Source of the DNA: Apium graveolens | Lineage: Eukaryota; Streptophyta; Magnoliopsida; Apiales; Apiaceae | Length of the DNA stretch: 64,000 nt | Direction of reading: 5' to 3' | Assembly (NCBI RefSeq): GCF_009905375.1 | Contig: NC_133650.1 | Coordinates: forward strand, 69,216,220-69,280,219 | Part shown: positions 33,137-46,323 of the stretch, piece by piece | How positions within the stretch are numbered: the first letter of the stretch is position 1 | Layout: every line of letters starts with the position of its first letter | Program-made: the position numbers and the translations under genes | The notes under the pieces: generated by a model | The model's database searches: none | What the model saw: only the letters and a program-made list of their open reading frames with translations | Told to the model about the DNA's origin: nothing

Positions 33137-36100
33137 GATTATGTCCTCAGAATCTAGTCTAATTACACAAGTGAGGATATTTATCAAGCATATCTGACTC
33201 TAGTTTCCAAGTAGACTCTTCTACTCGAGGATTTCAAACGTATTCACTATAGATATACACTTATTTCCAAGGACTCGCCTTTAACGGTTAAAAATTTGGA
33301 TCGATCACTATATGCAGAACAAACTTGGACAAGAGCCCATTGGCTCCTAATCAATCACTTAATTTGAATCTGATACTTATCGCTTTAACATTGACACGTA
33401 GAACATATTATATGTACATACTGCTATAACGGTAATATCAACTCCTGAACAACTTTATCTATATTTATCAATACCTTGAATGATCTACTAGTTTTAGGAC
33501 TTACTCTGTCCCTTCTACTCAGACTTATCCAGTCTCTTTCAAGATGAAACTTGTACTAACACTACTGGTTCTATTTCTATACTCATACTCTCTCTCGATA
33601 CAATTTCACCTTCTTTCTTTGTCTACTCCGAGCTGCTTCAATCAATATCACTATGCCCTTGGTGTGCTGAATCAACTTAAAATTTGACAACTTCCTTTCT
33701 TCCATTTTGTTTTAATAAAGTGGGGACCTACTCTTGCATCCATATAAGGCTTGTTAAAGTGGCATTCTAAAGCTGACATCGATGATAAATGATCATTCCA
33801 GTGTTTCCTTAAAACTCAACCTCTCAACATATATTATGCTTCCTGAATCACTTCCATACTTTGACTCTCCGTTTAAGGATGATAGGCGGTGCTCATTTTC
33901 AACTTTAGCTTCCATACATTTAAACATCTCATATTCGTTTCTATCCATTAAGGTTGAAAAGTAATCTCATATATTCACTTATTATCACCTTTAGGTAATT
34001 GAACTTCATATTCTACTCTTTCCAATTCCTTTATTAACTCCTCAGGGGTCTTAATTACATCCAATCCTTTCTTTCTACACAAGGCATCTGTTACCATTCG
34101 GCTTTGTTTAGGTAGTTTTTAGTGGATTAATCAGAATCTTTTGTTAACCTCGGTCAAAATTTCATACTTGAAGACTCAACGTATAGTTGCTTTCCTTCTA
34201 ATCTTTGAAGAAAAATCCTTGGGCATTCCATGTAGATTTATTATTCTTTGAGTAGCTAAGGGTGTTATCAATAAATACAGTTTGCTTATCTGAGTACTCT
34301 TTATACACCATGTTCCTTATTTCCTTATAATCAACTGATACATTTGTTGTTTCGCATAATATCACCGGAGCTTGTAATGTTCATAACTCATTTTTAATCA
34401 TAATCTCTAATATGTTCTCAAGTCAGATCTTAGGTTAATTCCCGAGACATAACATACTTCTTGAATTAGGTCTCGTAAGTAATCAATTCTTTATAGGGGT
34501 CACTTATTCTTAGTCGTTGTTTTATTGAACTCCCGCTAATCAGTACATAATCTCATAATTTCATTCCTTTTCTCCAACAACATCACTGGTACATTTTACG
34601 ATTCGTTTCTTGTAAACCCACTCCTTGGTCTGCCTTGTTCACTAGGCCTCTGATATTTCGCCTTAATTCTTTGACATGTCCAACACTTCCCAATCTATTT
34701 TGAAATTCCCTTCTTATACCTGGTTATCACTATGTTTCGTTAAATTTCCATATATCTTGGTATCTCTTCAATAGATTAAATACTGTATATTGTGAATTCC
34801 CTATAGGATCTCATTTCTTAATTCCTTTACTTGTAACATCCAAATGCTGGAAGAAAACCTAGGAATATCGTGATCGTTCTTCTGGATGTATAATCTTCCT
34901 CTTACTCACTGTTAACATCGTGATCCATTATCTTCCCTTAACATCTCCTTATCTTTTCTTAACAATTCTAACTGAAAGGTCATACTACCCATCCTTGTTT
35001 CCTTGGGATTATATATCTGACTTCCAACTCCAACTTCTAAAATTCCTTAGATAATTCTTCTGGTACAGTTTCTATGTTCGTTCTCTCCTTTTTGCTTATC
35101 GCCTGCCTCCATATTTGCTTTTCCTTGTGCGTACATACTTCAAACTTTTATGGTCCGTATAGATCTTACACTTTTCTTCATACATATCATGTTTCCCAAT
35201 CTTTCGAAGCGAATATTATTACCGCTAGTCCCAAATTATGAGTAGGATACTTCTGCTCATAAGGTTTCGGTTGTCTGGGTGCATATACAATAACTTTATT
35301 GTGCTGCATCAACACACCTCCTACTCCCTTATGAGAATCATCACTATAAACTACCAAATCTCCTTGATACCTTCAAAGTGATAAAGCAGGTGCTGTAACC
35401 ATTCTTTCATTTAACTCCACAAAACTTTCTTCCCCCTTCTCCATTTCATATAAACTTCTTGCTTTTCCGGGTTAGCTTCGTCAAAGGTATTGCAACTTTC
35501 AAGAGATCTTGCACAAATTTTCAGTAATAACCGGTCCATGGTGAAACTTCTCACTTTTGTTGGTGCTTTTGGTCTTTCTTTATTCATAGTAACTTTAATT
35601 TCTACTGGATCTCCTTTAGTCTCCTCCTCACTGATTATTTATGCTTTCTACCATCAAAACTTTCACTTTGTAAATTTTTCATACAACTTCTTTCTTCTTC
35701 GACTTCCCAGCTATCATTAAATACTTGCATGGTCCTCCTTTGATTTTAAGTAACATAAATACAACTTATTCAGATCTTCCTTCAAGATTCTGTTCATTAA
35801 GTTTAAATAGTACTAGTATATTGGTTAATCCAAATGACAATACTAGAATTTTATAGCAGCAATACTTAGTTTTGAAAATTATCCTTGATATGTCCATAGG
35901 TTCAATCTCCAATAGATAAAGCTTAAATTATCTTAGAAAATACTCTGCTTCTTTCATCTGATCAAATAAATCATTAGTTCGAAGTAACGGACACTTGCTC
36001 TTGATAGTAACTTGTTGAGCTTTCACTAGTCGACACATAATCTCCTACTTTCATATAACAAATAATACGGGTGCACCTTATGGGATACACTGGGTCTAAT

Positions 36101-39100
36101 CGCTTCTTCTTCTAACATCTCTTGCATTTACTTTGCTATCTTCCCCATTTTAACTGGTGCCATTTTGTGTAAGGCCTTGGTCACTGGCTTCGTCTCAGGT
36201 GCTAAGTCAATCGCGAGCTTCATTTCTCTATTTGGAGGAAATGTTGATAACTCATCTGGAAACATATCTTGAAACTCCTTAATTGCTATAAATTCTTCAA
36301 ATTTTGTTTGCTTCTGACTTTAATTTATCTCATAATCACCATAATGCTCACATCTTGATCACCGTAATCATCGTTAACAAATTCTTTACCCTCCTTCTTC
36401 CTTTATACCTCATCATATTCTCATTTGACATCTTCAGGACTATCTCTTCATCACGACGGTTTGTCTGGGCATCATGCTTAAATATTTATTCCATTCCGTA
36501 GAATAATGTCAAATCCTCTTATCTTAAATGATATCGATTCTTCACAACTTATTGCCAGAAATCTCAATTCCATCATTGGTACTCACTTATTTAACAAATA
36601 CACGTTCTTAAATTTGCTAGTCATTTAGTCATAATCTTATCAATTTAACGGGATAAATCATCTTATCAACAATACCCTGGGGGGAAATAAACAATCAAGT
36701 TGCTTCCATATCTCTCAATACTTTAACGCATAAGGTATTCACCATAATCATCTATGTCATCACGTCCGTATTATGAATAACATATTTTACAGACAACTCG
36801 CAAACTCTCGTTCTTGGAGACGTATTCCTTATTGGAGTAGATTCCCTCGATTCCTAGTGCATCCTTGACTGGGCTAGTGATTTGCAATTCTCGCCGTATG
36901 CCCTTATTTTCTTTCCATGCGTGAGAGGTAGATGGAAGTTTGCCCGCTTAGTTCATAATATGTTGATTTTTGTTTGAAAAACTCTTGCAAAGAACGCAGT
37001 TCAACGAAACAACTAGAAGGATTCACAATTCAGCAAAAATTAAAGTTGAAAAGAAAGAAGAAATAAGGATTTGAATATGAATGAGACAACCACATTGGTA
37101 CTTAAGATGACCAGTCTTTCGTACCATATGGCATACAACACCTGATTAGGTGGCGTCCCACCCGACTCTTCATCATCCAGAAAAAGCGTCTCACCATAAC
37201 ACTGTTTGTCCCAATCAGAGAGCAAAATTTGAGGGGAACAATTAAATTTGAAAGGAATGAAATATCCTCCTTTTTGATATCATCATAAGGAGTTTATTAA
37301 GAAAAGAAGTTCATACATTTTCAGGAATTAAAAAGAATTATACGCTTTAATATTGAAGACAAGAACGATACCATTGGTCACCATCCACATTTCACTTGTA
37401 TTCATCTTTCGAGCTTGTTCGATCATATTCCCATTGTTCCATATAACAACTTTAGAAGGTACGTTAAAATGCCTTTGCAAATTAAGCATTATGGGAGATT
37501 CTTACTTATGATGTCTTATTTCTTTAACATCGCACCTACACGTATAATACTTTAATAATTCAATCATAATGGCGTCCCTACCAGATAACCTCGAGTTTCC
37601 ACTTTTCAATTTAGAATAACCCCGAATCATTTAACATAGCAATCCTTTTGTTAATAATATTCTTCTTTTAGAAAAATTTGGAAATCTTCTCAATCTCCTT
37701 CAGTCATACTCAGGCTTTTGTTAAATCAATGAATTCTTTAAACTTGGATAGTCCTAGTAATTGGATGAGTAATTGCTCCGTACGCTGATTCTGTTGTTAA
37801 TCTTATCAATCAATATTTGTACCTTTCTGTTAGGAATAATCAACTTCTTTATAATCGCGGATCACTTTGTCCTCTGAATTAACAATACTAAATCTAAAAT
37901 AAGTATCCTTCCAGGTAATCCAGATCTTTTGACAAACAAGAAACTCAAGTAGTAACTTGACAACCAATGTTTAAAACTTATATTTATTCAAAAAGGCTTT
38001 TAGAAATTTTATAAGGAAAAATCTTTTTCGAAAACTTGTTAAAATTTTGAAAATCATAAATCTGGTTGTCCTTACTGTATGAGTTGGTTGTTGTCCTTCC
38101 GACCTATAACAAGGTACCAAATTAAAGGAACGATCACATAAAGGTCCATTCACTTCAATCTACCTTTTCTCCTTTATTGGCTCCATTTGCCTTCCTTAAT
38201 CGACGATCACTTCAATTGTCGTTGCATGTTATTGTATTCGTAGCTTCACATCAACACTTTCATACTGGTAATGCTCCCGTCATCAACTTTGCAGTCATGA
38301 AGTAGAACAGGTTATCCAATAGTCAACAAGTCCACTGACGACACATCACATTGTTACTACAAATATATCACATCATCATAACAGCATTATCTAACTCCTA
38401 GGAAAGCTCCAGATCCATACTCTTCTCTAATTCTCTTTCAAAACTCATCTAGTCCATTCCACAATCTAGTCATGGGTGGCCTAACTACTAATGACTTCTT
38501 TTAACCTGATAACAGCTATTCTCATGAACACTTGAATCCTCTTTCTAAACTTCTTCTCACCTTTATTTATATCTCAAGTACCCACCATTTACAGTAGCTT
38601 TCAAATCCATCCTCGTAGGTACTGTTGCGTCATAGGATAAGTTTTAAACCGAGGGTATGGAACAGGAGGTAGGGTAAACTAAAGAGATACACTCACAGCC
38701 GAATGTCCAGTAAAACAAGAATAAACAGATGGAGGTTCTTAAATAGGTAGTCTCATATCAAGAGGTTGTAGAATAACGTAGAATAGCTTGAAGAGGTGCG
38801 ATTGTCATAACATAAGGTAGTACCATTAATACTGATGGAGGAACAAGGTGCAAATCAAATCCGAGAGAAGATGACGATCCTTGAAAGGAAAGCTCCAAAC
38901 GATCAAATGATATATGGAAATCAGGATCTGCCATTGCCGTTGTCTGGAAAATACGTCGCAAGTTAAGAATCCTGAATCACAATACGAACCGTGCCAGAAA
39001 CCTATTATACAATCGCATTCAACCTCACAACGTCTTATCTTTCTATTTCCTATTCCTAATCCTAACCCTCTACCCAATCCCGACAATCTAGGCTTGTTTC

Positions 39101-39118
39101 AGTGACTTATAACCTGTA
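33137..39118 (-). pseudogene. Decayed gypsy X interior (relic gag-pol)
   Basis: No frame longer than about 80 codons. Segments near 35,150-35,370 and 36,170-36,290 align by eye with the RNase H and pre-RT parts of gypsy E pol (for example the stretch around TGTGCTGCATCAACACA, parallel to 48,100-48,230 in E). It is therefore a very old or heavily mutated relative. The right third (about 36,900-39,100) has no recognisable coding trace beyond short frames. Confidence 0.7.
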
Positions 39119-39130
39119 GCTCTGATACCA
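39119..39130 (-). other. Primer-binding site of gypsy X
   Basis: TGGTATCAGAGC on the minus strand, three bases from the 5' LTR end (CCACA). Confidence 0.9.
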
Positions 39131-39133
39131 ACC

Positions 39134-40576
39134 TGTGGCGCTCTCCAAACCCGAGTCAGAAGTTTGGGGTCCACAACACATACACAATATATAAACCTGT
39201 ATAGGAGATACTACTTGCAATGACCCTGCTTTACACAGCCACAGATCGTAACAGGTTAAAGTATGAAAACAAGCCACAACCTTAACTTTTATTACAACGT
39301 ACCAAATCCCAACTAATTTAACTTACAACTGATAATAAAATTATTCTTACAATCTTACTATCTCACTACCGCAATAAGCTCCTACTAGCTCGATCCAACT
39401 CAATCTGGAATCCTAGCTCGTACATTGAACTGGAAAACCTCGCTATCAACCGTATCCTTCTTAACTGTATAATACATAAAAAGATTCGCAAGAGTGAACT
39501 AACTAGCTCAGCAAGTCACAATGACAATCATTGAGGTTAATCAAGGATCAAACGAAATGATTCAGAGGAATCCAGTTTATTGCTAAACAATCATTAGAAT
39601 TGGATATTCATTTTAAGTTTTAAAACCAAGGTTAGGCTGCTGATCAGTCACGCACTAACCCCGAGCAAAGCACACAGCACTGCTCTAATTACTGGACAAG
39701 AACCAGGGAAGAAACAAGAAGAATAAAGAGATAGGAGAAGTCACCGAAATCGAGCTCCCCCTTCCCCTTTTTTTGTTTGTATCTCCACCCCTGAGTTGTC
39801 TGTGCTTGTTCTGTTTTTTTTAATAATAAACCCAGCAATAACATGACAACACATGTCAAATGAATTGATAAGAAGGTGACACGTATTTGGTTCTGGACGG
39901 GCTTCCAATTTCTGTCCCGTTCTGACCCGTATTTTGGATTTTTAACGAACCAAGTTGCGCATAAAACAAATTTATAAAATCACGAAAATAGTCTCAAAAT
40001 GTTATAAATATCCCGAAGTAAATAAAAATGTAACTTTCGAAATTTTAAAACAATTTTTTTAAAACACACTTTATACCCGCTTTTATCAATTAAACGAATC
40101 AACGCGCGGATGAAATTAATCCCAAAAATTTCCAAAATAATTTTTTAATTCTCGAAATATTCCAAATTTAAATAAATATGAGTTTCATAATTTTTGAATA
40201 ATTCTAGAATTAAATATGGATTTTACAAATAAAAGTAATCTGAAAATCATTTAAAGATAAATAATTAATAAAATATTGATTTCTCAATTTTATAAAATCC
40301 TAAAAATAATTATTGAAATTATAAAATCATAAAAACAATTTTAGAGACACTCCAAATATTTATACAAATAAATTTGCATTAAATCCACTTTTAAAGTGAA
40401 ACAATTCAATACAATTTCTTAATTAATCACGCGGACAACCCGATACATCATAAATCACACATAGATAATAATCAAATAATACATTGCGGTCAAAACCAAT
40501 ACACATATTTTATTTAATTAATACTTTCCATAATAATCACATATTTAAATAATTCAAAAATACACGAGTCGTTATA
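39134..40576 (-). repeat. 5' LTR of gypsy X, internally deleted (1,443 bp)
   Basis: Collinear with the left LTR up to ATTACTGGA (left 30381-30389), then jumps to the GGACAAGAACCAGGG part (left 32240). The junction shares GGA, a microhomology. The flanks outside the deletion are highly similar. Confidence 0.9.
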
Positions 40577-40864
40577 GTTAGCAAGCCAACTAAAGGAGCC
40601 TGCAAATACAATGAAGCAGATGCAAATGATCCCTACTCCTTCTGTGACAAATTTGACTGCATTCCTTGCAACTTAAAAGTGATGAAAAGTTGTCACAAAC
40701 TGGGAGTAGACCTCAAAGAAACAAGAATTGGGTCTACAACAGAAAGGGGAAATGCTCAACAGTCAATGAACTCTATTTTATCTGAATCTACTCATTTTAT
40801 TTCTGCTAAATCAGTTAACAAGAAGAAAGTACCCAACACTGCTTGGGTTGCTAAACATACTTAA
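40577..40864 (+). pseudogene. Copia B gag, 3' end
   Basis: Continues the gag frame after gypsy X: ACKYNEADANDPYSFCD, then KKKVPNTAWVAKHT and a TAA at 40862-40864. The end parallels VWVLKTNH-stop in copia A. A TGTGCAG acceptor-like site follows at 40874-40880, as in A. Confidence 0.8.
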
Positions 40865-40880
40865 AACTCATTGTGTGCAG

Positions 40881-42511
40881 GGCAAAGTGAAGAAAGTCAT
40901 CTGGATCATAGACAGTGGATGTTCCAGATATATGACAAGTGATAAAGCCCTACTATCACAGTTTGAGGAGAAAGCTGGCCCTTTGGTGACCTTTGGAGAC
41001 AACAACAAATGATTCACAATGGGATATGGCAAGATTATTTTCGAAAATGTTGTCATTGATGATGTAGCACTGGTAGCTGGTCTTGAAGTGAATCTTCTCA
41101 GTGTTAGCCAATTTGCAGACAAAGGCTTTAAAGTTTTATTCAACAAAGAAGAATGCACTTTTATCAACAAGAAAACGGGTGAAGTTGCTCTGAAAGGAGC
41201 AAGGAAAGGAAGCTTGTTTGTTGCAGACTTAGACTCAACAAATAAGTATGGAATTTGTTTCTTATACACCAAGGCATCAGAAGAACAAAGCAAGCCATGG
41301 CATAAGAAATTGTCTCACTTGAATTTCAAGACAATTAACACGTTGGTCAAAAAGGAGTTAGTAAGAGATATGCCTAAACTGGAGTTTACTCAAGTTGAAG
41401 TTTGTGAAGCTTGCAGAAAGGAAAAATGAAAAGATCAAGTCACAAGTCAAAAACTGTGAATTCTATAAGTGCACCATTGCAACTTATTCACATGGACTTG
41501 TTTGGGCTAGTAAATGTCTCATCAATTTCAAGAAACAAATAAGCATTTGTGATGGTGGATGATTTCTCAAGATATACTTGGGTAGAGTTCATGCACTCTA
41601 AAGATGAAACTCTACACATCATAATTGAGCACATCAAGAAGATAGAAAAATAGGCTGAAGATCATAATTGTGTAAAAAGATTGAGAAGTGATAATGGAAC
41701 AGAATTCATAAATGTAATATTGAGTGAATTTTGCATAAGTAAAGGCATTGTTCAAGAATTCTCAGCTGCTAGAACACCCCAACAAAATGGAGTAGTTGAA
41801 AGAAAGAACAAAACATTAGTTGAAGCTGCTAGAACAATGCTGCAAGATGCCAACAAGTTTCTAGGAAGAGGCTGTTAACACTGCATATTACACTCAGAAC
41901 AGATATCTCATTAACAAGGCACATGGAAAATCACCTTACTCAATCATGTCTAAAAGAAAGCCTACTGTAAAGCATCTTCATGTGTTTGGAAGCAAGTGTT
42001 ACATTTTGAAAGATGACTCTGAATATGTAAGAAAATTTGACCAAAAAGTCTTTGAAGCAATTTTTCTGGGATATTCATTGGAAAGAACAGCCTACAAAGT
42101 TTATGTGATAGATCAAAAAAAGATTATGGAAAGCACATATGTGACTTTTGATGATGACAAGTGTCCAGGCTTGGAATGCCTTGATGAAAATGAAGTTAAA
42201 GCCCTTGTATTTGAAAACCTCAACATTGATAGTGATTCTGATGGGGAAGATGAAGTTGATGCACAAAAGAAGACAAATGAAGAGTCTACTGAACAAGAAA
42301 ATCATGGAAATGGAAGCTCATCTCAAACCCCTAAATTTGATAGCACAAACTCAGGGGGAGAAAGAGAAGAAGGATCTAGCAGTTATACCAATAATGAAGA
42401 AAATGATGAAGGCACAAGTCAACAAACACATACAAGAAAGTGGGATAGAAGTCACACTAGAGAAGCAATAATCGGTGATCCTACTGTTGGTGTGAGGACT
42501 AGAAGTGCAAC
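40881..42511 (+). pseudogene. Copia B protease and integrase
   Basis: Starts after the junction with KVKKVIWIIDSGCSRYMTSD (protease DSG), continues through GAG-pre-integrase (WHKKLSHLNF, VCEACRKEK) and the integrase core (MRSDNGTEFINV, RTPQQNGVVERKNKTLVEAA, HVFGSKCYIL). It ends in the acidic, Ser-rich linker before RT (GVRTRSAT), where gypsy E begins. Stops at 41010, 41427 and others, plus frameshifts, make it non-functional. RT and RNase H are absent. Confidence 0.87.
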
Positions 42512-45500
42512 TGTCACACCCCCAACTTAAACAGCAAAATAAATATAGCTATACATCTTTCTAATGAAGAATACACAACCAAAATCCAAGATCTTACAGT
42601 TTAGGGTTTGGAACAGCCCAACACTACCAACTATTACATCTGATTACAAATACCGAGTCCTCACACAACTATTATTACTTATTCTACCTGAGCTCGAACA
42701 TAAGCATCAGCATCACAGGTCTTACGGGCAGTCTGCTTGAATCTAACCATAGCTGCTAGCTGTAATATAAGGGTAAAGCAAGAAGTGAGCCAAATGCTCA
42801 ACAAGTGCTAACAGTATGACACAAAACATAAATTGAGATATACTTTTAAGAATGATAATGGAAAGACATAACCAAAGGTAACGAGAGATAAAAACTATGT
42901 GAGATGGCATCATTTTGCTTGCATCAAAACAATTTTAAAATCATGTCTTAATCAAATCATTTTATGACGCTACGGATTACAGCCGGTGATCAGCCGCGAA
43001 GTAATCCCGAACCTCGCTGGGTTCTAAAACATTATTGGGAATCCCTAGGCAACTTTTAAGCCTAATATAAGTGTGGAAAGGACTCGCGTCTCAGTCCAGA
43101 TCCACCATTCAAAGAAAACATTTATCCCCCTTTGGGACTGAAAAATCCATATTTTAATCATTTTAAAAACTGATGCCGATTTATGACAAAATCTCTTTTA
43201 ACTGTAAACATTTTTATCAAGGGATTATAGATCAACTTGAAACACTGGAAATATGACACTAAATCTCAGGGCCATGATCCACTAGACTTTACTATATTAG
43301 GGTAATTAAGAGGTTTCCATAAACAAGAACTTTGACAAGGAAATTGAGCAAGGCTATTGGATAATATGAAAGATTAATGCCAAACTAGGCTTAAAGCAAT
43401 GGTTGTAGACAAGGTATAGATATTAGAACATCAAGAAGATAAGCATCACTGGTTCCAAATAGGATAGAGGTGTTAAAATATAAAGAAAGTGATCATCAGC
43501 TCAAGATATAACAGGGTATCAAGCTTTAGGGTAAGGATAGGGTTATCAAACAATCATGAATGAATTTAAGAAATGATTGGCTTTTAGGTATCAAGATAAA
43601 GTTTCTATCGAGGTTATTTCAAGAGTTGAATCAAAGCATCAGGGTGCAATATCAAGATTTCTCAGGAATCAATAGCATGATAATCAAAAGGATCAATAAA
43701 GTATTATAACAAATCTCTATTTTATCATGGCATTTAACTATCATGAAAAGACTTTTGAACTACTTGCAATACATACTCGAGGGTTCATGGCATTTCTATA
43801 TAATTCAAAGATAAGCGAGAGATACGCTTGATTTAATCATATCAAAATGACTCAGGATAATTGCATCGATATATATGAACTGTTTATAGTAAATACGAAG
43901 GTCAAGTTGAATCACTTGCCTTGAGATAGGCTGGTCTGGTCTGACTGGTAGGAGCAACAACTGGAGCTTCACTCGACTTTTATGGCAAGTTTTCCCTCGT
44001 CTCGAGATCCTACATAAATAATAATAATCCTCATTATAATATATTCTCACCCTCACTTGTGCCTTTTGCTCTACTAACCTTATACTATCTTACAACTATG
44101 GTGGTCGACCTAATACTCACTTCTAAGTGTTCTAAAACTATGTGATAAGTGATAGTGCTCACTGGTGCAAATTTCAGAATGACAACTATGGTTTCTTGAG
44201 TACATTAGACACTCTTAAACTACAAGTTTTTCTTCAAAACTTTTACACAAGACTCTCCTGACCTAAGGGCATCTCACAAACTTGATGTGGCTCAAGGGCC
44301 TGGCTTGGGCCTTCTTGGGCCTAAGCTAAAAGTCCAAGGTTCCCCTGTTTTTCTGGGCAGAAAATGCCCTGACTTGAATTAACTTGTGACACATGGATCT
44401 AGCTCATATCCTATGAACTATGGTTGGAAAAACTTCTCTGACATACCCTCTAACTAAGGCCCAATTGGACCTAATGAGGGCCTACCTATGACATGGTCAA
44501 ATCTCCCTATTTCCAAGTTGCAACAAAACTGTCCCCTGCTGGACAGATTTTGTGATTCTACTTGTGCACCTAACCAAATGACATGCAAACCTCCAACCAA
44601 CTTCTAAAACCTATTATATACTCCCAATACTAACTTCTGGTAGCTTGGGCCTCAAAGTGCACACCAATGACATGGTCAAAACTCACTCTAAACCTCAGGG
44701 TGCTATACTGATTTTTCTGCAGAAACTATAACTCTCATTTTCCAAGGTTTTGACTTGACAAACCCAACTAACAATAATTAAATACTTAAACCAAGACTTA
44801 TACATGGTATTCTACTGAACTAACTCCCTTTTTCTCAAAATAACCTTGGTGAGATCATCCTTACCTAAGGTACAATTATGGTAAAACAAAAGAGACTACA
44901 CTTCACAAATCACAAATCTTCATGTTTTTGAAACAACAAGATATATATTTTTATAAAAAAAATAACCACGAATTATTACCATGCAACAAGAAGCATAAAT
45001 CAATATTAACACATTATTCCTACTGAAATTAAGGCTCACTAACAAAATCTTTCCAAATGATCAAAATCTTACAACATTCTAAGAGAAATCCACATGCATG
45101 CATGCCTTCGGGTTTTTCAAACCAAAACAACACATTTTCTACATATGTTCTATCATAACATTGACATGCAAGCCTAGCATAAGGTATACCTAGATGATCA
45201 CTTAGCATGCAAAGAGTTTTATCAAGACTTCACTAAGATTTTCATGTTATCATCACAAAAACACACAAAGTGGAACATGACAACCAAAACACCATCCATT
45301 CGGCTCCTATCAAGTCATGGCCGAATGGATTAGGGTGAAAACAACAATTGCATGAGTGTAGCATACTCATGTCTAGACATTCTCAACCCTTTGCTACTAT
45401 AACTCATGGTGAAAGCCTTGAATTCACAAGAATCAAGGATATTCACTTGGAGTTTTAACAAAACACCACCATGCAAGGTCAACACATAAGTTTTTCTACT

Positions 45501-46289
45501 CTACACTCTTAAGATATACAAGAACAACATGTAGGGAGTAGGATTACTTGATAATAGGATGATTATTTGAGTGAGAAATGAAGAAAGAAGGGGATGGGGG
45601 CTCGGTTTTTGGGAATTGCCGAGAGGGGAGGGGGAAAAACCGAGAGGAGGGGGAGGAAAGGAGGAGTGTGGAAATGGTGGGGTGAATGTGGTGTAATAAT
45701 CATGTTAGTTTGGTTTTTATTTGGCCAAAAGTGAGTGGATTTGAGATTTTACAAGAGTAACCTTTCAATATAGTTATGTAGATTTGCATGCAAGGGTAAA
45801 GGGGTAATTTGGTTAGTAGAATGAAAGTGAGTGGGGTTGGAAATGTCTTCCTTGCCCCTAAGTTGAATTGGAAGAGTATTTGCATGCAAGGGTAGCCACG
45901 TAATTTGCTAATTATAACAAATAAAATTTATAAAGATTTATTTTTATAAAATAAAATACAAGTTCAAAAATTATAAAATTTATATCATAAAATAACTTGG
46001 AATTTTAGAGACTTTATAAAATCATTTTCAAAATTTGTGAACAAAATACCTTTTAAAAGAAAATTTTTCCAAAGCTTAGAATATTCCTTATAAATCAAAA
46101 ATAAATAAATTAAATAAACTCTTGCTTTGAAAAATCATATACTACACAAAGCAAATTTATAATGCAGAAATTTTCACTCACACTAGCGTACAATCATTGA
46201 ATATATATATATATATATATTTTTTTTTATTTGACTTTAATATTATACCCAATCCACAAATAATATTACATAAAATGTCGGTCGTAACA
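42512..46289 (-). repeat. 3' LTR of gypsy E (3,778 bp)
   Basis: TGTCACACCCCC at the left and CGGTCGTAACA at the right. It matches the right LTR closely from 42512 to about 44860 and from about 45900 to the end. The block of about 1 kb between shows little or only weak similarity. A 261-bp stretch of the right LTR (53253-53513) is missing here at an ACC microhomology. Confidence 0.92.
46200..46232. repeat. (AT)n and T-run in the gypsy E 3' LTR
   Basis: About eleven AT units followed by about ten T. Absent from the matching place in the right LTR (near 55492). Confidence 0.9.
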
Positions 46290-46304
46290 TCCTCTCCCCC
46301 TTAA
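46290..46304 (-). other. Polypurine tract of gypsy E
   Basis: On the minus strand TTAAGGGGGAGAGGA abuts the 3' LTR start TGTTACGACC. Confidence 0.88.
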
Positions 46305-46323
46305 GGGATTCTGTCCCCAGAAT

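Larger units (their letters stand above)
29827..40576 (-). mobile_element. Gypsy X: decayed Ty3/gypsy element inside copia B gag
   Basis: Bounded by LTRs at 29827-33119 and 39134-40576 and by a 5-bp target duplication GTTAG (29822-29826 and 40577-40581). The PBS and polypurine tract show minus-strand orientation. The right (5') LTR lacks 1,853 bp present in the left one. The interior has no long frame but keeps recognisable traces of a chromovirus-like pol. Gag of copia B reads on across the insertion site. Confidence 0.9.
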
